DNA from: Candidatus Bipolaricaulota bacterium
Lineage (GTDB): Bacteria > Bipolaricaulota > Bipolaricaulia > Bipolaricaulales > Bipolaricaulaceae
Assembly (NCBI GenBank): GCA_021163465.1
Contig: JAGGWU010000004.1
Location: forward strand, 1-8,483
Direction: 5' to 3'
DNA length: 8,483 bases
A model generated the notes under the pieces. The model was not told where the DNA came from and ran no database searches. It saw only the letters and a program-made list of their open reading frames with translations. Shown here in pieces: positions 6,521 through 8,483 of the stretch. The first letter of the stretch is position 1; every line of letters starts with the position of its first letter. The position numbers were made by a program, and so were the translations under genes.

Positions 6521-7097
6521 CGGGAGATGAATTGGTCGTAGAGGGCTTGAGCTCTGGTAGGGTCCTTTGTCCCCTTTACGATGGCGCGTCCATCGGGGAA
6601 CACGGTAAAGGAGATGCCTTCCACGTCGAAGAAGAGGACGCCGTCGCCTCGCCGCACCTTACCCAGGGCTGCCAGGCGCCGTTTAGGTCGAACTGGTAAA
6701 GCCTCTCCAGGGGGATCTCCCCGGTCGCCAGTAATCGTACGGCCAGCATTGTCCGATCCATCAACCACGAGATCGGCTTTAGGGACGAGCGTTTCCGCCT
6801 CCCGTGGGCCGAAGTGGATGACGTGCACCTCTATCTCCGCATTTGAATCAATGGCCTGCAACCTTTCCGCTAAGGCTTCGGCCTCGGTGTAAACGGCTAC
6901 ACGATGCAGGTTATGTAGCTCCAAGATATCCCGATCCACAAGGAGGAGCTTGCGCACGCCGGCCCGCAAAAGCGCCGTGGCAGTGTGGAAACCCAACGCC
7001 CCACAACCCATCACCAAGACTTTGGCCTCATTAAGCCTTCGCTGGCCCTGTTTTCCCACCTGGGGAGTATCGTTTGCCGGCCGAACCTCGTTTCCAT
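6517..7097 (-). pseudogene. ThiF/MoeB/HesA-family E1-like adenylyltransferase, internally deleted and frameshifted
   Basis: Intact relatives adenylate the C-terminus of ubiquitin-like sulfur carriers (ThiS, MoaD) for thiamine or molybdopterin synthesis. Reading leftward, METRFGRQTILP starts at ATG 7097. A base seems missing in the C-run at 7062-7065, and the next frame gives QVGKQGQRRLNEAKVLVMGC, the nucleotide-binding GCGALG, LLVDRDILELHNLHR and VVDGSDN. At about 6748 similarity jumps frame to AVRLLATGEIPLERLYQFDL, normally found some 80-90 residues later. At about 6667 it returns to LGKVRRGDG, FDVEGISFTVFPDGRAIVKG and the natural stop. The skipped region normally holds the catalytic Cys and zinc-binding residues. 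Because the two inner shifts compensate, one frame stays open from 7191 to 6517. Most likely a pseudogene; a sequencing error could explain the C-run but not the deletion. Confidence 0.85.
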
Positions 7098-7156
7098 CTC
7101 TCTTGCCCCGAAACGCGTGCCGAGTGCAATGGGGCCGCCGAGCCGGGACTCGGGGC

Positions 7157-7197
7157 GGACATTGCCCAACTTTGACGCCCACGGTCGGCAATTGTCC
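7157..7197. repeat. Inverted repeat between the ThiF-like and secreted-protein genes
   Basis: GGACATTGCC (7157-7166) pairs with GGCAATTGTCC (7187-7197) with one bulged base and a 20-base interior. It lies 22 bases past the stop of the secreted-protein gene and upstream of the ThiF-like start, so it could be an end-of-transcript hairpin (no U-run is visible) or an operator. Confidence 0.45.
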
Positions 7198-7218
7198 CTC
7201 GCGACGGCCCGAAACGCC

Positions 7219-7603
7219 CTAGGGATGAAAATGAATGTACATCCGCGTGAAAAGGTCCCGCAACTTGCCCCAAGACTCCTTTGGCACCATGTACGCCCTG
7301 ATCTTCAAGGTTCCGGCCTTCGGCTTGACCGTACAGCCTGCTTCATTCTGCGTCTTCACATTGGCCCAATCCGAAAAATGGATACCCCAAGCAATCTCCG
7401 CCTCCTCTACCACCTTTTCATCCGCGGGAACCTGCCCCTCGAAGCCGTCCCACCCGATGGCCCCTCCGTCCCGCTGGTCGTAGTACACCACGGAGGGAGG
7501 GGTTTTCTCCTCGGTCGCTGTAGCCGCATCTGTGGGTGCAGGTGATTGGGCGAGAACACAAAAGGACATCCCGAACATGCACATGACCGTCAGCGCCTTT
7601 CAC
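7219..7603 (-). pseudogene. Small secreted hypothetical protein, frameshifted within its signal peptide
   Basis: No family was recognised. The long frame (ATG 7584 to TAG 7219) gives a hydrophobic start ending in FCVLAQ, a Ser/Pro/Ala/Thr-rich linker, and a mature part with VVYYDQRDGG, VVEEAEIAWGIHFSDWANVK, a single Cys and LKIRAYMVPKESWGKL. It looks like a small exported protein. The good ribosome site GGGAGGTGAT precedes GTG 7603, not ATG 7584. From GTG the reading is V-K then out of frame, but dropping one base of the CC at 7596-7597 gives VKALTVMCMFGMSFCVLAQ, a textbook signal peptide with Lys next to the start and a cleavage-like VLA-Q. An apparent one-base insertion therefore separates start and body. 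It could still be translated from ATG 7584, whose shortened leader lacks the positive N-terminus, or the extra base may be a sequencing error. Confidence 0.65.
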
Positions 7604-7623
7604 GGCATCACCTCCCATAACTC

Positions 7624-7629
7624 AGTATA
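7624..7629 (-). promoter_or_regulatory. Candidate -10 box (TATACT) for the secreted-protein gene
   Basis: On the minus strand TATACT lies 20 bases before GTG 7603, with GGGAGGTGAT in between. The -35 region at 17 bases is weak. Box, ribosome site and start are in the expected order, which supports GTG 7603 as the original start. Confidence 0.4.
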
Positions 7630-7747
7630 AGGGCAACCTGCCGACAATCCAGCCACCGGATCCCTCTCTTTTAGACACAATCACGCTGGCATTGACCTCA
7701 CCCCAACACAATGTGCAAGCCTAGGCCTTGAGCTCAGGCACTACGGC

Positions 7748-7776
7748 TTGACGGCGCCAATGAGGCTGTGTATATG
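7748..7776 (+). promoter_or_regulatory. Near-consensus promoter overlapping the methyltransferase start
   Basis: TTGACG (7748-7753), a 17-base spacer, then TATATG (7771-7776). The -10 box overlaps the ATG at 7774. Transcription would start about 7783, exactly at a second in-frame ATG (7783-7785), implying leaderless translation from there if this promoter is used. A GAGG at 7762-7765 could instead serve as ribosome site for ATG 7774 on a longer transcript. Confidence 0.5.
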
Positions 7777-8483
7777 CGAAAGATGAACATGTTCAGGTTG
7801 CCCAAATTCCTCCGGCGCCGGATGGCCTCGGTGAAGCCACGACGGTTCCCGAATCAAGAGGCTTATGCCGCCTTCTTCGATGCCCGGGCCCGCCTATTGG
7901 CCGGGGACGATATGGACATCCTCGAATACCCCGATCGCGAGACCCAAACACACATATTTTCCCAGGCCATATCCCTGGCAAAGCTGGAGGAAAAGACCAT
8001 CTTGGACGTGGGCTGTGGCCTGGGGTACCTGAAGGGGTTCCTCGACGAGCGGGGCGTTCCCTACAAGGGCTATCTGGGGGTGGACCTCTCTAAAGCGATG
8101 GTGAAAGGGGCGACGGAGCGGTTCGGGAACTTCTTCGTCCGGCGGGATGTGCTCTCGGACCCCTTCCCCGACCGAAGCTTCGACGTGGTGTTCCTCATCT
8201 CCGTCCTAGGTTATCCCATCGGGGACGATCCCGAGGCGTACATGAAGCGGCTTTTGTCGACATTATTTCGCTTCGCCCGGGAGACGTTCGTGTTCACCCA
8301 TCTCATGCCGGGCCGGCGCGACGAGCCATCGGACTTCACCCACCCACCGGAAAAGCTTTTGCGCTGGTGCCGGGAAAACCTTTCCCCTCACGCCCGGGTC
8401 CTGGTGGACGACCCGCCCTGGGTGACCTACTACGTGGCGGTTTACAGGGACGCGCGCCTGATGGATTCGGCTCCCTTTGCGAC
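7774..8483 (+). CDS. Class I SAM-dependent methyltransferase, C-terminus cut by window edge
   Basis: 236 codons are visible from ATG 7774, open to the window edge. A basic N-terminus (LPKFLRRRMASVKPRR) precedes a Rossmann-fold methyltransferase: motif I LDVGCGLGYL at 77-86, the acidic residue of motif II in LGVDLS (D104), VRRDVLSDPFPD with D125, and the motif IV-like SFDVVFLISVL at 135-145. After that come FVFTHLMPGRRDEPSDF and a C-terminal strand region VTYYVAVYRDAR. It most resembles small-molecule or 'type 11/12' methyltransferases, and the substrate cannot be told. In-frame ATGs at 7783 and 7789 are alternative starts (see the overlapping promoter). The basic N-terminal stretch might touch nucleic acid or membrane, but that is speculation. 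It is divergent from the damaged secreted-protein gene, with 170 bases between their starts. Confidence 0.88.
   Translation, partial: MRKMNMFRLPKFLRRRMASVKPRRFPNQEAYAAFFDARARLLAGDDMDILEYPDRETQTHIFSQAISLAKLEEKTILDVGCGLGYLKGFLDERGVPYKGYLGVDLSKAMVKGATERFGNFFVRRDVLSDPFPDRSFDVVFLISVLGYPIGDDPEAYMKRLLSTLFRFARETFVFTHLMPGRRDEPSDFTHPPEKLLRWCRENLSPHARVLVDDPPWVTYYVAVYRDARLMDSAPFA

Noticed and set aside
7604..7773. Possible tRNA or small RNA in the divergent gap
   Set aside because: Palindromes such as GCCTAGGC and TGAGCTCA occur, but no cloverleaf, T-loop motif or terminator was found; only promoter-like elements are supportable.
1..8483. CRISPR array or tandem repeats
   Set aside because: No regularly spaced direct repeats were seen anywhere in the window.

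Overview
The window looks like a GC-rich bacterial chromosome segment, probably from a thermophile or a little-studied deep-branching lineage. This rests on the high GC content, Arg/Glu-rich proteins, GTG starts, purine-rich ribosome binding sites, and an ABC-ATPase/acetyltransferase fusion of a type I associate mainly with archaea and thermophiles. No phylum can be fixed from the sequence alone.

Layout. Bases 1-573 (minus) hold the N-terminal 191 codons of a CCA-adding tRNA nucleotidyltransferase, cut by the window edge. Bases about 600-2511 are a graveyard of broken genes. It contains a DDE transposase remnant (plus), an IS256/mutator-type transposase broken by several frameshifts (minus), the extreme C-terminus and right-end-like sequence of an IS110 transposase (plus), an orphan terminator-like hairpin, and a frameshifted radC remnant (plus). 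Then come two intact convergent genes one base apart: cytidine deaminase (plus, 2568-2966) and an MgtC/SapB-family membrane protein (minus, 2968-3627).

The centrepiece is a 736-residue protein at 3687-5897 (plus). It carries, in order, a beta-rich N-terminus, a four-cysteine zinc ribbon, a GNAT acetyltransferase domain, a complete soluble ABC ATPase and a C-terminal ASCH (PUA-like) domain. The GNAT-ABC core matches the uncharacterised COG2401 type. The combination suggests ATP-driven, RNA-directed acetylation, but this is inference. It is followed by a small two-helix membrane protein (5969-6520), whose stop overlaps the stop of the next, opposite-strand gene.

Bases 6517-7603 (minus) carry two damaged genes. 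One is a ThiF/MoeB-like E1 adenylyltransferase with an apparent internal deletion and about three frame changes. The other is a small secreted protein whose signal peptide is split from its ribosome binding site by an apparent one-base insertion. From 7774 (plus) to the window end runs a class I SAM-dependent methyltransferase, behind a near-consensus promoter that overlaps its own start codon.

The genes do not form one pathway. The recurring theme is RNA/nucleotide metabolism (CCA addition, cytidine salvage, the zinc-ribbon/GNAT/ABC/ASCH protein) interspersed with gene decay. The clustering of frameshifts in mobile and accessory genes, next to clean reading frames in cdd, mgtC and the fusion gene, argues for real pseudogenes over random sequencing error, although single-base calls at homopolymers should be checked.
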